Source: a virus. Taken from it: a stretch of DNA of 50,722 nt. This document shows positions 14,868 through 23,883 of this stretch, piece by piece; position 1 is the first letter of the stretch; every line of letters starts with the position of its first letter. The stretch lies in the IMG/VR virus record IMGVR_UViG_3300046507_000906, positions 1 through 50,722 of that record; one strand, 5' to 3'. Below the pieces are notes generated by a model that worked only from the letters and a program-made list of their open reading frames with translations, did not search any database and was not told where the DNA came from. The position numbers and the translations under genes are program-made.

Positions 14868-15203
14868 ATGACAAACATGCCCGACAAACCAGACACCTGG
14901 CTGCTTGTTCTCGCATGGCTGGGGCAGCATGCACCGACGATCTACGCCGGAGCACTGTCGTTTGTGGTGGGTGCCTTGCGCATCATTTACGGCGGCGGCA
15001 CGCGACGACAGGCGCTGCTTGAAGCCTCGCTTTGCACGCTGATCACCATTGGCTTGATTCCGCTTCTGGAGTTCTTCGGCTTACCGCAGAACTTCGCAAC
15101 GGCTGCGGGGGTGTTCATCGGTTTCCTTGGCGTGAGGAAGATTGCCGATCTGGCTGATCGGTTCGCCGACTTCAAGTTTCCTAAATCGGATTCGGCGCCA
15201 TGA
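14868..15203 (+). CDS. Phage holin, lambda/HP1-type family
   Basis: A 111-residue inner-membrane protein with about three hydrophobic segments (LLVLAWLGQHAPTIYAGALS, ASLCTLITIGLIPLLEFFGL, FATAAGVFIGFLGV) and a charged C-terminus (DLADRFADFKFPK). This is the class I holin pattern of the phage_holin_3 group. It should form membrane lesions at the end of the lytic cycle to release or activate an endolysin. The start at 14868 has AAGGGAGA upstream. Its stop overlaps the next small gene (ATGA). No endolysin gene follows, which is unusual. Confidence 0.88.
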   Translation: MTNMPDKPDTWLLVLAWLGQHAPTIYAGALSFVVGALRIIYGGGTRRQALLEASLCTLITIGLIPLLEFFGLPQNFATAAGVFIGFLGVRKIADLADRFADFKFPKSDSAP

Positions 15204-15328
15204 AGCGCTGTTCTTGGGTGCTGCCTCTTGTGCTCCTGCTGGCCTATGCCGCCACGGGCTACATCCATTGTGGTGAGTCGCCGGCATGTCAGCCGCTCGC
15301 CGCTCAAACATTCAATCGTGAGGTTTAG
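15200..15328 (+). CDS. Small membrane or exported protein, translationally coupled to holin
   Basis: A 42-residue protein starting MKRCSWVLPLVLLLAYAATG, so a basic N-terminus followed by one hydrophobic segment, then a short hydrophilic tail with two cysteines (HCGESPAC). The ATG overlaps the holin stop codon, giving tight coupling. It could be a small lysis accessory (Rz1-like lipoprotein or holin modulator), but there is no clear lipobox. I do not recognise a family. Confidence 0.65.
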   Translation: MKRCSWVLPLVLLLAYAATGYIHCGESPACQPLAAQTFNREV

Positions 15329-15331
15329 ATC

Positions 15332-15778
15332 ATGGCCTACACCCAATATGACACTGTCGTTGCCAACACTCCGGAAGAGCTGGTAGCCAAATTGGCACAG
15401 GCCATTGCGGATGGCTGGCAGCCGTACGGTAGCCCTGTCTCCATCACTGAAGGCTTTCAAGTGCTACAGGCTGTGGTGAAGGGATCGAGCAATGTCGGTG
15501 GTGCACCAGGCGACATCAGCTCGGAGAACATCACGGACGCGTCGGATGTCGGTAAGGCGGTACTGGTGAGTGTCGATGCCGCCGCTGCTCGTACGGCGAT
15601 CGGCAGTGGGACTTCGGACTTCTCCGGTAGTTACAACGATCTGAGCGACAAACCGGCCATTCCTGCTGAGGGTGATGCCGCACTGCTTCAAGCTGGCACC
15701 GACCTCGAGGCACATACCTGGTCAGCCAAAATGATCCATGACGAAATTGCCCGCCAGATTGCAGCGATACCTGCTTAA
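15332..15778 (+). CDS. DUF1737-type / fibre-like phage protein
   Basis: A 148-residue protein. Residues 1-35 (YDTVVANTPEELVAKLAQAI, ADGWQPYG) match the short DUF1737 domain. The middle (ARTAIGSGTSDFSGSYNDLS, DKPAIP) is the type of repeat seen in head fibre and tail fibre proteins, and the C-terminus (HTWSAKMIHDEIARQI) is a short helix. It may be a decoration or fibre protein of the virion. It starts 3 bases after the stop of the preceding gene. Confidence 0.72.
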   Translation: MAYTQYDTVVANTPEELVAKLAQAIADGWQPYGSPVSITEGFQVLQAVVKGSSNVGGAPGDISSENITDASDVGKAVLVSVDAAAARTAIGSGTSDFSGSYNDLSDKPAIPAEGDAALLQAGTDLEAHTWSAKMIHDEIARQIAAIPA

Positions 15779-15789
15779 GATTTGGTTGA

Positions 15790-15821
15790 GGCATCTCCCG
15801 ATCTTCCCATCGGGAAATGCC
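15790..15821. terminator. Hairpin after the fibre-like gene
   Basis: Arms GGCATcTCCCGAT and ATCGGGAaATGCC form a long imperfect stem between two convergent genes. A T-tract is missing, so the terminator call is tentative. Confidence 0.45.
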
Positions 15822-15830
15822 TGTTGCGAG

Positions 15831-16085
15831 TTAGTCAGAAATCTCGATTTCGTAGACGGTCACCTTGCGTCTGACTGCGTAATAACCACGAGCTTCCATT
15901 GCTATGAGCACCTCGTATGTGTGGAGGCCTGTAGGTAAGTTTTCGAGGTCGGTATCAATGCGACGCCAATGATTCAGATCATTCAGAAACTCAGCATCTG
16001 CGGCCGTGATCTTCGTAATGTCTTTATCGTGTTTAACGATCAGATATTTTTCATGCGATTGATCACGGTAGATGTCTACTAGCAT
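15831..16085 (-). CDS. Hypothetical protein, opposite strand in the late region
   Basis: An 84-residue protein with mixed alpha/beta pattern (YLIVKHDKDITKITAADAEF, YYAVRRKVTVYEIEISD). The ATG at 16085 is preceded by AGGGAA. It runs against the late genes and has lower GC, which points to a cargo gene expressed from its own promoter. No family recognised and no membrane segment. Confidence 0.6.
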   Translation of the reverse strand: MLVDIYRDQSHEKYLIVKHDKDITKITAADAEFLNDLNHWRRIDTDLENLPTGLHTYEVLIAMEARGYYAVRRKVTVYEIEISD

Positions 16086-16335
16086 TTCCCTGCCCTCGTC
16101 GTGAAGGTATCTGGGCGAAACCTTCTAATAGGTCTTGGTATCACGGGGGATTCGATTTTTATATCCGGTTTATGCGTCTAGGACGGGCATTTTATGCATG
16201 CCGGTAGACGGGGGACGCTGGTTCAATACGCCAAAACTCCAGTCAATGAGGTGCCAAACCTCAGCCGCTGCCTTTGCCAATATTCTCTAGGGTCACCATT
16301 ACGGTGGGCCTTTTTTGTCTCAATGAGGTGAGTCA

Positions 16336-16674
16336 ATGAGCAAATCCACGTTCGCTGTATACCTTCCTGATCGTTATGCCCCAGTTTGCGTTGAAGCTGA
16401 CAGCTTCGTGTACTACGGGGGGGAGTTGGTCTTGCACAAAGACGAGCAAATGGTCGGCCGTAGTTCTGACCGTGGCTTTTTGGTTCGTTCTGATCTGGTG
16501 CGAGAACACACCCTGAGTGATGGCCAGATGCCGGGTCAGCCAGCAGAGTTGTTCGCTCCCGCTGAAGCTGCAAACCTCAAACTCAGTTCAGCTGTCTGGC
16601 CCTTTACAGCCGGACTGGTGTTCGGGCTTCTTGTTGGCATCGGCGCTGCGGTCGCTTCGCTGGCGCGCCTGTGA
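16336..16674 (+). CDS. Hypothetical protein with C-terminal membrane segment
   Basis: A 112-residue protein. The first 80 residues are soluble (FAVYLPDRYAPVCVEADSFV). The C-terminus is a hydrophobic segment (about residues 88-108, FTAGLVFGLLVGIGAAVASL). The ATG at 16336 follows an AGGTGAG ribosome binding site. Function unknown; the position before the terminase genes and the tail anchor might fit a moron or exclusion protein. Confidence 0.6.
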   Translation: MSKSTFAVYLPDRYAPVCVEADSFVYYGGELVLHKDEQMVGRSSDRGFLVRSDLVREHTLSDGQMPGQPAELFAPAEAANLKLSSAVWPFTAGLVFGLLVGIGAAVASLARL

Positions 16675-16994
16675 CGCGACGAAATTTGGCAGTGGCAGGG
16701 ACCCTGGCAACTTCCAAGGAACACGGGGCATAAGACTCGCGCAAACGCGTTAGCGGTAGGGTCTGAAAGTTAGTTGACACAGGTTGACAAGTTGACAGCA
16801 AATCCCTGATTTCGAGCCGTCACAGTTTGTACTTATCCCCCATCATTTCTCCGCCCAGGTCCGCTACGACTCGTCGTAACGCCTATCTGCTCTATTCAGG
16901 TGTTCACAATGAAACTCGCGGATAAACGCTTGGGAAGGCTGTCAAGTAAGTTGACAAGGTTACGCGTTACCCGGAAATCAGCAGGTGAGGGTAT
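16675..16994. other. Region upstream of the terminase genes, possible cos/pac region
   Basis: A 320-base gap with no convincing gene. It contains four GTTGACA copies (16773, 16783, 16791, 16950), the last being part of the inverted repeat GTCAA-GTAAG-TTGAC at 16941-16955. In lambda-type phages the DNA packaging site with terminase-binding repeats lies just before the small terminase gene, so this is the best candidate for it here. Confidence 0.45.
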
Positions 16995-17552
16995 ATGGCT
17001 TTTTTAACACGGAAGGAATACGGCGAACTGAAGGGCTGGTCGAGGCAGCACATCAGTAAATTGGTCCAAAATGAAAGGCTGGTTGTGAACGGCGCCGGGT
17101 TGATTGACGTGAATGCAAGCGATCAGCTCCTGGCGATGACCAGCGATCCGAGTAAAGCCGGCGTCGCTGCTCGACACGAACAGCAGCGACTTCAGCGCGA
17201 CGCTCACGGCGCGGGCGAAGAGATCGAAGCTGATCAGCTGGGACAGGCGCCGGATTTTCAGAAGGCCCGCGCTATGCGGGAACATTATTTGGCCTTGCAA
17301 GAGCAGGCCAACTTTCATACCCAGCAGGGCACACTCGTTGAGCGAAAGGCAGTGGAAAATGCAGCCTATAACGCTGGCCGCCAAGTGCGTGATCAGTTGC
17401 TGGGATTGCCTCCGCGCCTGGCCCCGGAAATGGCAGGGATGACCGACCCCTGGCAAATCGAGAGGCTTTTGACTGCGGCCATTCGACAAGCGCTGGAAGA
17501 CGCCGAACGAGTGTCAAAGGCGGATCTAGAGCACGCCGTCACCCCGAGTTAA
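16995..17552 (+). CDS. Terminase small subunit
   Basis: A 185-residue protein. The N-terminus is a Nu1-like winged helix (MAFLTRKEYGELKGWSRQHI, SKLVQNERLVVNG); the middle and C-terminus are helical (QVRDQLLGLPPRLAPEMAGM). It should recognise the packaging site of the phage DNA and hand it to the large subunit. Located directly upstream of the large subunit gene, 4 bases apart, and preceded by GTTGACA repeats. Confidence 0.85.
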   Translation: MAFLTRKEYGELKGWSRQHISKLVQNERLVVNGAGLIDVNASDQLLAMTSDPSKAGVAARHEQQRLQRDAHGAGEEIEADQLGQAPDFQKARAMREHYLALQEQANFHTQQGTLVERKAVENAAYNAGRQVRDQLLGLPPRLAPEMAGMTDPWQIERLLTAAIRQALEDAERVSKADLEHAVTPS

Positions 17553-17556
17553 ATCT

Positions 17557-19587
17557 ATGCCCTCAGAGATCCCAAATGGTGCAGCGGTGTACCGTGAGGC
17601 GCATTTCCGTGGGCTACAACCGGACCCAGATCTCTGGATCGATCAGTGGGCCGACGAATACATGCGTATCCCACGCGATGCCGGCGCCGCCGAACCCGGC
17701 CAGTACCGTACGGCGCGGACCCCGTATGCCCGAGAACCGATGCGCTGCCTGTCACCGGCGCACCCCTGCAAGCGCGTGGTGACCATGGTCGCCTCGCAGT
17801 TGATGAAAACCCAGATCGCCTTGAACTGGATTGGCGGTCTGATCCATATGGCACCGTCGAACATTCTCACGCTATTGCCCAGCCTGGGATTGGCCAAACG
17901 AGTCTCGTCGCGCATCGGCAAGACCATCAAGGCCACCCCGGTGCTGCGCGAACGGGTGGCGGCGAACCGATCGCGTGATGCACGCAACACCATGGACACC
18001 AAAGAGTTCGAAGGTGGTTCGTTGTATGTCACCACCGCCGGTTCTGCAGCGAACCTCTCGGAGTTGTCGGCCCGTTACATCTACGGCGATGAGGTGGATC
18101 GCTGGGTGGTGGACGTGGGCGAGGAGGGCGATCCGATTGAGCTGGCTGAAACCCGGGGCAGTACGTTTGGCCGTAATGCCAAATTTTACTTTTCCAGTTC
18201 GCCGACGATCAGAGGGGCTTCGCGTATTGCCGATCTGTTCGAGACCAGCGACCAGCGTTTTTACTACGTGCCGTGCCCGACTTGCGGGCACATGCAAGTC
18301 CTGGAATGGGAGCGCCTGCATTACTCGGCGGATTACCAACTGGCGCACTACGAGTGCGCCGGGCCCGACTGTGACGTGCTGATAGAAGAACATCACAAGG
18401 GCGAGATGTTGACCAAGGGCGAGTGGCGCGCGCATGCCACAGGTGATGGCGAAACCGTCGGCTTCAACCTCAATGCGTTGTACTCGCCTCCCGGCTGGAC
18501 CGGTTGGGCATCACTGGCCAAGCAGTTCGAGAAGGCCAAAACCGCCATGTCCCGCGGTGATCTTGAGCCGATGCAGGTGTTCTATAACACCCGTTTGGCC
18601 AAGGTCTGGGACAGTGCCCAGGAGCAAACCAAAGCGGATGTCCTGATGGCGCGGGCACGCCTGGAAACCTATGGGCTGGGTTCGATGCCGTTTGCCGTGT
18701 TGATGCTTACGGCTTCGGTGGATGTCCAAGCCAACCGGCTGGAGTTCATGGTGGTCGGTTGGGGCGCTGGCATGGAGCGTTGGATCATCGACTACCAGGT
18801 GATCTGGGGCGATCCGTCCGACGACCGCACCTGGTCGGTGCTCGATGACAAACTCAAGGCGCGTTACCCCCACCCGTGTGGTGTGGAGCTGACGATCCGG
18901 GCGGCCGGCATCGACTCCGGTGGTAACCATACCGACGAGGTTTACCAGTTCTGCCGGCTGCGGCGTTGGCGCAACATCTTCGCCGTCAAGGGCGCGAGCA
19001 AGCCGGGTCGACCGGTCATTGCGCAGCGGCCCTCGATGATGGATGTCACTTGGAAAGGTCAGACCGAACGTAAGGGCGTGGAGCTGTGGTTCATCGGTAC
19101 CGACACGGCCAAGGACTGGATTTATAACCGCTACCCGGTAGAAGACGGTCCGGGCGCGCTGCACTTTGCCAACGATCTGCCGGATGACTTTTTTGCCCAG
19201 TGCGTCGCCGAGCGCAAGGTGACCCGATACGTCAAAGGCTATAAAAAAATCGAGTGGGTCAAGGGCAAGGCGGAGCGCAACGAGGCCCTCGATTTGATGG
19301 TGTACAGCCTGGCGATGGCGCATTACCTGGGGCTGAACCGCTACAAGGAACACGACTGGGAGCGGGTGAGAAATGCGCTGTTTCAAGCGACGTCACCGGG
19401 CGAGAAACCCATCGCGGTTGAACGTGTCCGCGCTCCGGCGACCTCACGACAGCAACCGGCAGATCAGGTACCGACACCGGCTGATCCCGTACCGCTACCG
19501 ACCAAGCCGGCCGCGGCACCGGTGCTGATTGCGCGCCCCCCACAGCGTCGAAGCTCCAGCAGCGGCTACCTGAAAAAACGACGCTGA
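17557..19587 (+). CDS. Terminase large subunit, GpA type
   Basis: A 676-residue packaging motor of the lambda gpA family. The N-terminal part has the ATPase domain (region KRVVTMVASQLMKTQIALNW takes the Walker A place with a divergent loop; ARYIYGDEVDRW is the Walker B-like region). A zinc-ribbon insert (CPTCGH ... CAGPDC) follows at about 245-275, then the nuclease domain (VDVQANRLEFMVVGWG, AAGIDSGGNHTDEVY). The proline-rich C-terminus (about 620-676) probably contacts the portal. It cleaves concatemers at cos and translocates DNA into the prohead. Confidence 0.95.
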   Translation: MPSEIPNGAAVYREAHFRGLQPDPDLWIDQWADEYMRIPRDAGAAEPGQYRTARTPYAREPMRCLSPAHPCKRVVTMVASQLMKTQIALNWIGGLIHMAPSNILTLLPSLGLAKRVSSRIGKTIKATPVLRERVAANRSRDARNTMDTKEFEGGSLYVTTAGSAANLSELSARYIYGDEVDRWVVDVGEEGDPIELAETRGSTFGRNAKFYFSSSPTIRGASRIADLFETSDQRFYYVPCPTCGHMQVLEWERLHYSADYQLAHYECAGPDCDVLIEEHHKGEMLTKGEWRAHATGDGETVGFNLNALYSPPGWTGWASLAKQFEKAKTAMSRGDLEPMQVFYNTRLAKVWDSAQEQTKADVLMARARLETYGLGSMPFAVLMLTASVDVQANRLEFMVVGWGAGMERWIIDYQVIWGDPSDDRTWSVLDDKLKARYPHPCGVELTIRAAGIDSGGNHTDEVYQFCRLRRWRNIFAVKGASKPGRPVIAQRPSMMDVTWKGQTERKGVELWFIGTDTAKDWIYNRYPVEDGPGALHFANDLPDDFFAQCVAERKVTRYVKGYKKIEWVKGKAERNEALDLMVYSLAMAHYLGLNRYKEHDWERVRNALFQATSPGEKPIAVERVRAPATSRQQPADQVPTPADPVPLPTKPAAAPVLIARPPQRRSSSSGYLKKRR

Positions 19588-19637
19588 GTGAAATCGCGTT
19601 GCACCCCCCGTTGCCTTTTTACTTTAGAGCGATCCCC

Positions 19638-19844
19638 ATGGCCTTTACCCAACAGCAACTCGATGCGGTCGAGAAGGCAATCGCGCGCGGCGAAAAAATC
19701 GTGCGCTATGCGGATCGAAACATCGAGTACCGCGACATCGACGAACTGCTCAGGGCACGCGACGAAATTCGCAGTTCGCTGATCGCGACGGCCGGTCCTC
19801 GGTCGCGCATCGTACGGCTTTATCATGGAGGCAAGGGACTGTAA
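19638..19844 (+). CDS. Head-tail joining protein gpW
   Basis: A 68-residue protein, the same length as lambda gpW, and with its pattern: two helices around a hairpin (TQQQLDAVEKAIARGEKIV, DIDELLRARDEIR). It stabilises packaged DNA and joins the portal vertex to the tail connector. I start it at ATG 19638; the upstream extension is not family-like. Its stop overlaps the portal start (TAATG). Confidence 0.9.
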   Translation: MAFTQQQLDAVEKAIARGEKIVRYADRNIEYRDIDELLRARDEIRSSLIATAGPRSRIVRLYHGGKGL

Positions 19845-21328
19845 TGGCTCGTCACTTTCCCACCTTGGGCCGCAGTGGTTTCCTGATTCCGTCGAACATC
19901 AAGGCTAGTTATGAAGGGGCCGCCGAAGGGCGTCGTTCCGCCAGTTGGGATGCACCCGACGCCGGCTTCAACAGCATTGCGATTCCGGCGTTGCGCAACC
20001 TGCGCTCACGTTCCCGCGCAGCGGTGCGTAATGACCCGTACGCCTTCAACGTCATCGATAAACGGGTCAGCAATCTGATCGGCACCGGCATCACGCCGCG
20101 GCCGAAAACCCAGGACGATGAACTTCGGCACCTGCTGCAGGAACTCTGGGCCGATTGGGCCGAAGAGTCAGATGCCGATGGTCTGACTGACTTCTACGGA
20201 CAACAGGCACTGATCGCGCGGACCGTGGAAACGGCCGGTGAATGTTTTATCCGCTTGCGTCCGCGCAGCCTCGACGAAGGCTTGGTTGTGCCGTTGCAGC
20301 TTCAGGTGCTGGCCCCGGAATTTGTACCGCACGACAAGTTCGAGGCCGCGCGCAACGGCAATGTTATCCGCGCCGGGATCGAGTTCACTCCGGACAGCCG
20401 TCGGGTCGCGTACTGGATGTACCGTTCGCACCCCGGTGATGCCTCGTCCTTGAACAGTGGCTACAACCAGCTGGTGCGGGTTCCGGCCAGCCAGGTGCTG
20501 CACATTTTTGAACCGGTCGAGCCGGGACAGTTGCGCGGCTTGCCGCGGCTGTCGCCGGTTCTCAAACGCCTGCGCAGCCTGGACAACTACGACGATGCAG
20601 TGCTGTTCCGTCAGGAGGTGGCGAATCTGTTCGCCGGTTTCATCAAAAAGCCATCGCCGGATGACATCCAGACTCCAGTGGACCCGGTGACCGGTGCGCC
20701 GTTGAACCTTGCCTCGGATGGATTCACGCCCATGGTCGCCCTGGAACCCGGGACCATGCAGGAGCTGTTACCGGGCGAGGAGGTTGAGTTTTCCACGCCA
20801 CCGGACGCGGGTAACAACTACGCGGACTTCATGCGTCAGCAACTGATGGCCGCGGCCGCCGGTGCCGGGATGCCCTACGAAATTCTCACGGGCGACATGC
20901 GCGGGGTGAATGACCGCGCACTGCGCGTAGTGCTCACTGAGTTCCGGCGTCGTCTGGAGCAGCTGCAGTTTGGTGTGTATGTGCACCAGTTGTGTCGCCC
21001 GGTACGGGCCGCGTGGATGGACATGGCGGTGCTCAGCGGCGCCGTGTTGTTGCCGGACTACGCGCAGCGCCGTCGTGAGTACCTGCGTACGCGTTGGGTG
21101 CCACAGGGTTGGGCCTATATCCATCCGGTTCAGGATGTTCAGTCACGCACGATGGAAGTTAACGCCGGCTTTGCTTCGCGCAGCGAGATGGTCTTGCGCA
21201 CCGGCTATGACGCCGAAACGGTGGACGAAGAAAACGCCGCCGATGCCGAACGGGCTCGGGGCAAAGGTCTTAATTACAGCACGCTCGTTGAACTGCTCCA
21301 GGCGTTCGACGACAAGGAGCAAGCATGA
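19844..21328 (+). CDS. Portal protein, lambda family
   Basis: A 494-residue portal of the lambda gpB family. Recognisable blocks are RAAVRNDPYAFNVIDKRVSN at the N-terminus, the middle ETAGECFIRLRPRS and RVPASQVLHIFEPVEPGQLR, and MAAAAGAGMPYEILTGDMRG near residue 350. It forms the dodecameric ring through which DNA enters the capsid. Overlaps gpW upstream and the protease gene downstream, which places it in one morphogenetic operon. Confidence 0.95.
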   Translation: MARHFPTLGRSGFLIPSNIKASYEGAAEGRRSASWDAPDAGFNSIAIPALRNLRSRSRAAVRNDPYAFNVIDKRVSNLIGTGITPRPKTQDDELRHLLQELWADWAEESDADGLTDFYGQQALIARTVETAGECFIRLRPRSLDEGLVVPLQLQVLAPEFVPHDKFEAARNGNVIRAGIEFTPDSRRVAYWMYRSHPGDASSLNSGYNQLVRVPASQVLHIFEPVEPGQLRGLPRLSPVLKRLRSLDNYDDAVLFRQEVANLFAGFIKKPSPDDIQTPVDPVTGAPLNLASDGFTPMVALEPGTMQELLPGEEVEFSTPPDAGNNYADFMRQQLMAAAAGAGMPYEILTGDMRGVNDRALRVVLTEFRRRLEQLQFGVYVHQLCRPVRAAWMDMAVLSGAVLLPDYAQRRREYLRTRWVPQGWAYIHPVQDVQSRTMEVNAGFASRSEMVLRTGYDAETVDEENAADAERARGKGLNYSTLVELLQAFDDKEQA

Positions 21329-22482
21329 GCAAGAAAACGCCGCCGCGCATTTACAACAAGGCTGGCCAGCAAGTGCCGATACAGGACAAAAGCTGGTACG
21401 CCGTGCACGCCAGTGGTGAAGCCACCGAGCGCGTAATCGAAGTCTTTGTGTACGGCGAGATCGGTACGTGGGGCATTACCGCCAGTCAGTTCATGCAGGA
21501 TCTGCGCGCCGTCGATGACGGCGTGTCACCGGTCATCGCGGCGTTTAACAGTATCGGCGGCGACCTGTTCGACGGGTTGGCCATGCACAACACCTTGTCG
21601 CGGTTGGGCAAACGGTGCACCGCGCGGATCGATGCGTTGGCAGCGAGTGCGGCCAGTGTCGCGGTGTGCGGTGCCCACAAGGTGGTGATCGCGTCGAACG
21701 CGATGTTGATGATTCACAACCCTTGGACCTATGCGGCGGGCGATGCCGACAGCTTTCGCAAGGTGGCCGATGTCCTCGATCAAACCATGGAAGCGATCAT
21801 CGCGGCCTACAAGGCCAAGGCACCGAACATCGATGAGGCGGAATTACGAGGTTTGGTGGCTGCCGAAACCTGGTTGACCGCCAATGAGGCGGTGGCACTG
21901 GGGCTGGCCGATGAGGTGGGCGACGGGGTACAGGTCAAGGCGTGTCTGGGGCAGGGCGGAGTGATGCAGCGATACCAGCACACCCCAGCTGCATTGCTGG
22001 CTCAGCTCGATGAACCTGCAGAAACCGATCCAAAGCCCGACCCCGAACCCATCGAACCGCCCGCACCCCCGCTGCCGGACGCCGCGAAGCTGGCGTTGTT
22101 GATCACTCAGCGTTGTGCTGAATCAGGGATCAGCAACCTGGTCGCGCCGCTGCTCAGTTCGACCCAGCTTGAAAGCGAAGAGATCGTCTTGGCAGGGCTA
22201 ACTCGAGCCAAGGCGGTGCATGACCTGTGTGTCGCGGCTCGTCTGCCAGAGCTCAGCGTCGATTACGTGGCAGCGGGGTTGGATGAGCCCGCGGTGCGGG
22301 CGCGGCTGTTCGACAAGATCGTCAGCAGCGGCAACGGTTTCGAAATTGACAATAGCGTGCCCCTCGACGATGACCCTGCACCGAAGGTGCAGGCGAAACA
22401 ACCCAATCCTTCTTCGATCTGGGCCGCCCGTTCGGCGGCCCATGCCGGGCAATCCAACAGTGCAAAAGGAGCACGAGCATGA
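21325..22482 (+). CDS. ClpP/S49-like prohead protease (gpC type)
   Basis: A 385-residue head maturation protease. Residues 35-200 form a ClpP-like serine protease domain: FNSIGGDLFDG, the nucleophile serine in ALAASAASVAV, and the histidine in MLMIHNPWTYA. Residues 215-385 are charged and helix/proline rich and probably act as scaffold, as Nu3 does inside lambda C. It cuts scaffold and portal during capsid assembly. It overlaps the decoration gene start (ATGACC at 22479). Confidence 0.93.
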   Translation: MSKKTPPRIYNKAGQQVPIQDKSWYAVHASGEATERVIEVFVYGEIGTWGITASQFMQDLRAVDDGVSPVIAAFNSIGGDLFDGLAMHNTLSRLGKRCTARIDALAASAASVAVCGAHKVVIASNAMLMIHNPWTYAAGDADSFRKVADVLDQTMEAIIAAYKAKAPNIDEAELRGLVAAETWLTANEAVALGLADEVGDGVQVKACLGQGGVMQRYQHTPAALLAQLDEPAETDPKPDPEPIEPPAPPLPDAAKLALLITQRCAESGISNLVAPLLSSTQLESEEIVLAGLTRAKAVHDLCVAARLPELSVDYVAAGLDEPAVRARLFDKIVSSGNGFEIDNSVPLDDDPAPKVQAKQPNPSSIWAARSAAHAGQSNSAKGARA

Positions 22483-22823
22483 CCGTAAAGTACGAAACGC
22501 TACACGCTGGCGAGTTTCTGCTCTCCGAAGGGGCCGGGAAAATCTCTCGTGAATCCATTCTGGTGGCCGCTGGCCCCGCATTGAATGCCGGCCAGGTGCT
22601 GGGACTGGTCACCGCGACCAATGAGTTTGCGCCTTACGATCCCGTCGCCACCGACGGCACTGAAGTGGCGACGTGCATCCTCTACGGGCCACTGGGCGAA
22701 TCGACCGAGGAGCGTCGGGCCAGTGCGGTGGTGCGACTGGCCGAGATCAGCGAGGTGCATTTGACCGGTTTTGATGCTGACGCTGAGGTCGCCCTGGCGG
22801 CTCAGTTTGTGATTGCCCGCTAA
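22479..22823 (+). CDS. Head decoration protein, gpD type
   Basis: A 114-residue homologue of lambda gpD, which trims the capsid surface after expansion. Typical stretches are EFLLSEGAGKISRESILVAA, AGQVLGLVTATNEFAPYDP and ATCILYGPLGES. Length matches the family. Its ATG overlaps the protease stop and it is followed by a hairpin and the major capsid gene. Confidence 0.93.
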   Translation: MTVKYETLHAGEFLLSEGAGKISRESILVAAGPALNAGQVLGLVTATNEFAPYDPVATDGTEVATCILYGPLGESTEERRASAVVRLAEISEVHLTGFDADAEVALAAQFVIAR

Positions 22824-22841
22824 GTCAGTCCCCTTTATCCC

Positions 22842-22870
22842 AACCCCGCTTAGTGCGGGGTTTTGTTTTT
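22842..22870 (+). terminator. Terminator-like hairpin before the capsid gene
   Basis: AACCCCGC, TTAGT, GCGGGGTT, then TTTTGTTTTT. It stands just before the capsid ribosome binding site (CTGGAGAG). Similar modules precede three other late genes. Confidence 0.72.
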
Positions 22871-22885
22871 CTGGAGAGCCCCTTT

Positions 22886-23881
22886 ATGGCCGACATTGGC
22901 ATTTTTAACGACGATGTTTTTTCCGTGTCCTCGCTGACGGCAGCGATCAACGAACAGGAATATTTGCCGGGGCGCATCAGCAGCCTGGGCCTGTTTCGCG
23001 AAGAAGGCATCAGCACCTTGACCGTCCAGATCGAAAAGGACGGTAACACCCTGGCACTGGTGCCAGCGGGTGAGCGCGGTACCTCGGGTCTGGTCGTCGG
23101 TGCCAGCAAACGGCAGATGATCCCGTTCAACACCGTTCACCTGCCGCAGCGTTTCACCATCAAGGCCGACGAAATTCAAGGCATTCGCGCCTTTGGTACG
23201 ACCACCGAACTGCAGGCGGTGCAGGGCGTAGTAAACACGCGCCTGAGCAAAGCCAAGCGTCAACTCGATGCCACCCATGAATTTCAGCGCATGGGCGCGC
23301 TCAATGGTCTGGTGCTGGACGCGGATGGCTCGACGGTCCTGCTGAACATCTATCAGGCGTTTGGTGTGGAGCAACAACGCCTGTCCATGGGCCTGAACGA
23401 CTCGGCGACGAAGATCCGGGTCAAGTGCGCCGAAGCGTTGGACATGCAAGACGATGAACTGGGTAGCGTGACCAGCTCGGGCGCGCGGGCCTTCTGTGGC
23501 AAGAATTTCTGGAACAAGCTGATCACGCACAAATCAGTTGAGGAAACCTACCTCAATACGATCCAGGCCGCGGAGCTGCGTGGCGATGCGCGAGACAGTT
23601 TCGAGCTGGGCGGCATTGTCTGGGAACGCTACCGCGGGCGCATCGCTGGCGTGTCGTTTATCCACGACGATCAGGCGTTGTTGATTCCCGAAGGTGTGCC
23701 AGAACTGTACATCTCCTGCTTTGCCCCAGCGGATTACATGGAGACCGCCAATACCCAAGGCCTGCCATATTACAGCAAGCTGGAACCACTGCCGTTCAAC
23801 AAGGGTATGGCCGGCGAAGCCCAGTCCAACCCGTTGCACCTGTGTACGCGTCCCCGGGCGCAGATCCTGCTGACACTCTGA
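22886..23881 (+). CDS. Major capsid protein, gpE family
   Basis: A 331-residue HK97-fold capsid protein of the lambda gpE family: the start MADIGIFNDDVFSVSSLTAA, middle KRQMIPFNTVHLPQRFTIKA and C-terminal AFCGKNFWNKLITHKSVEE. It builds the icosahedral shell. Start at ATG 22886 behind CTGGAGAG; an upstream in-frame start would overlap the hairpin. The gene lies behind a terminator-like hairpin, which may tune expression. Confidence 0.95.
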   Translation: MADIGIFNDDVFSVSSLTAAINEQEYLPGRISSLGLFREEGISTLTVQIEKDGNTLALVPAGERGTSGLVVGASKRQMIPFNTVHLPQRFTIKADEIQGIRAFGTTTELQAVQGVVNTRLSKAKRQLDATHEFQRMGALNGLVLDADGSTVLLNIYQAFGVEQQRLSMGLNDSATKIRVKCAEALDMQDDELGSVTSSGARAFCGKNFWNKLITHKSVEETYLNTIQAAELRGDARDSFELGGIVWERYRGRIAGVSFIHDDQALLIPEGVPELYISCFAPADYMETANTQGLPYYSKLEPLPFNKGMAGEAQSNPLHLCTRPRAQILLTL

Positions 23882-23883
23882 CC

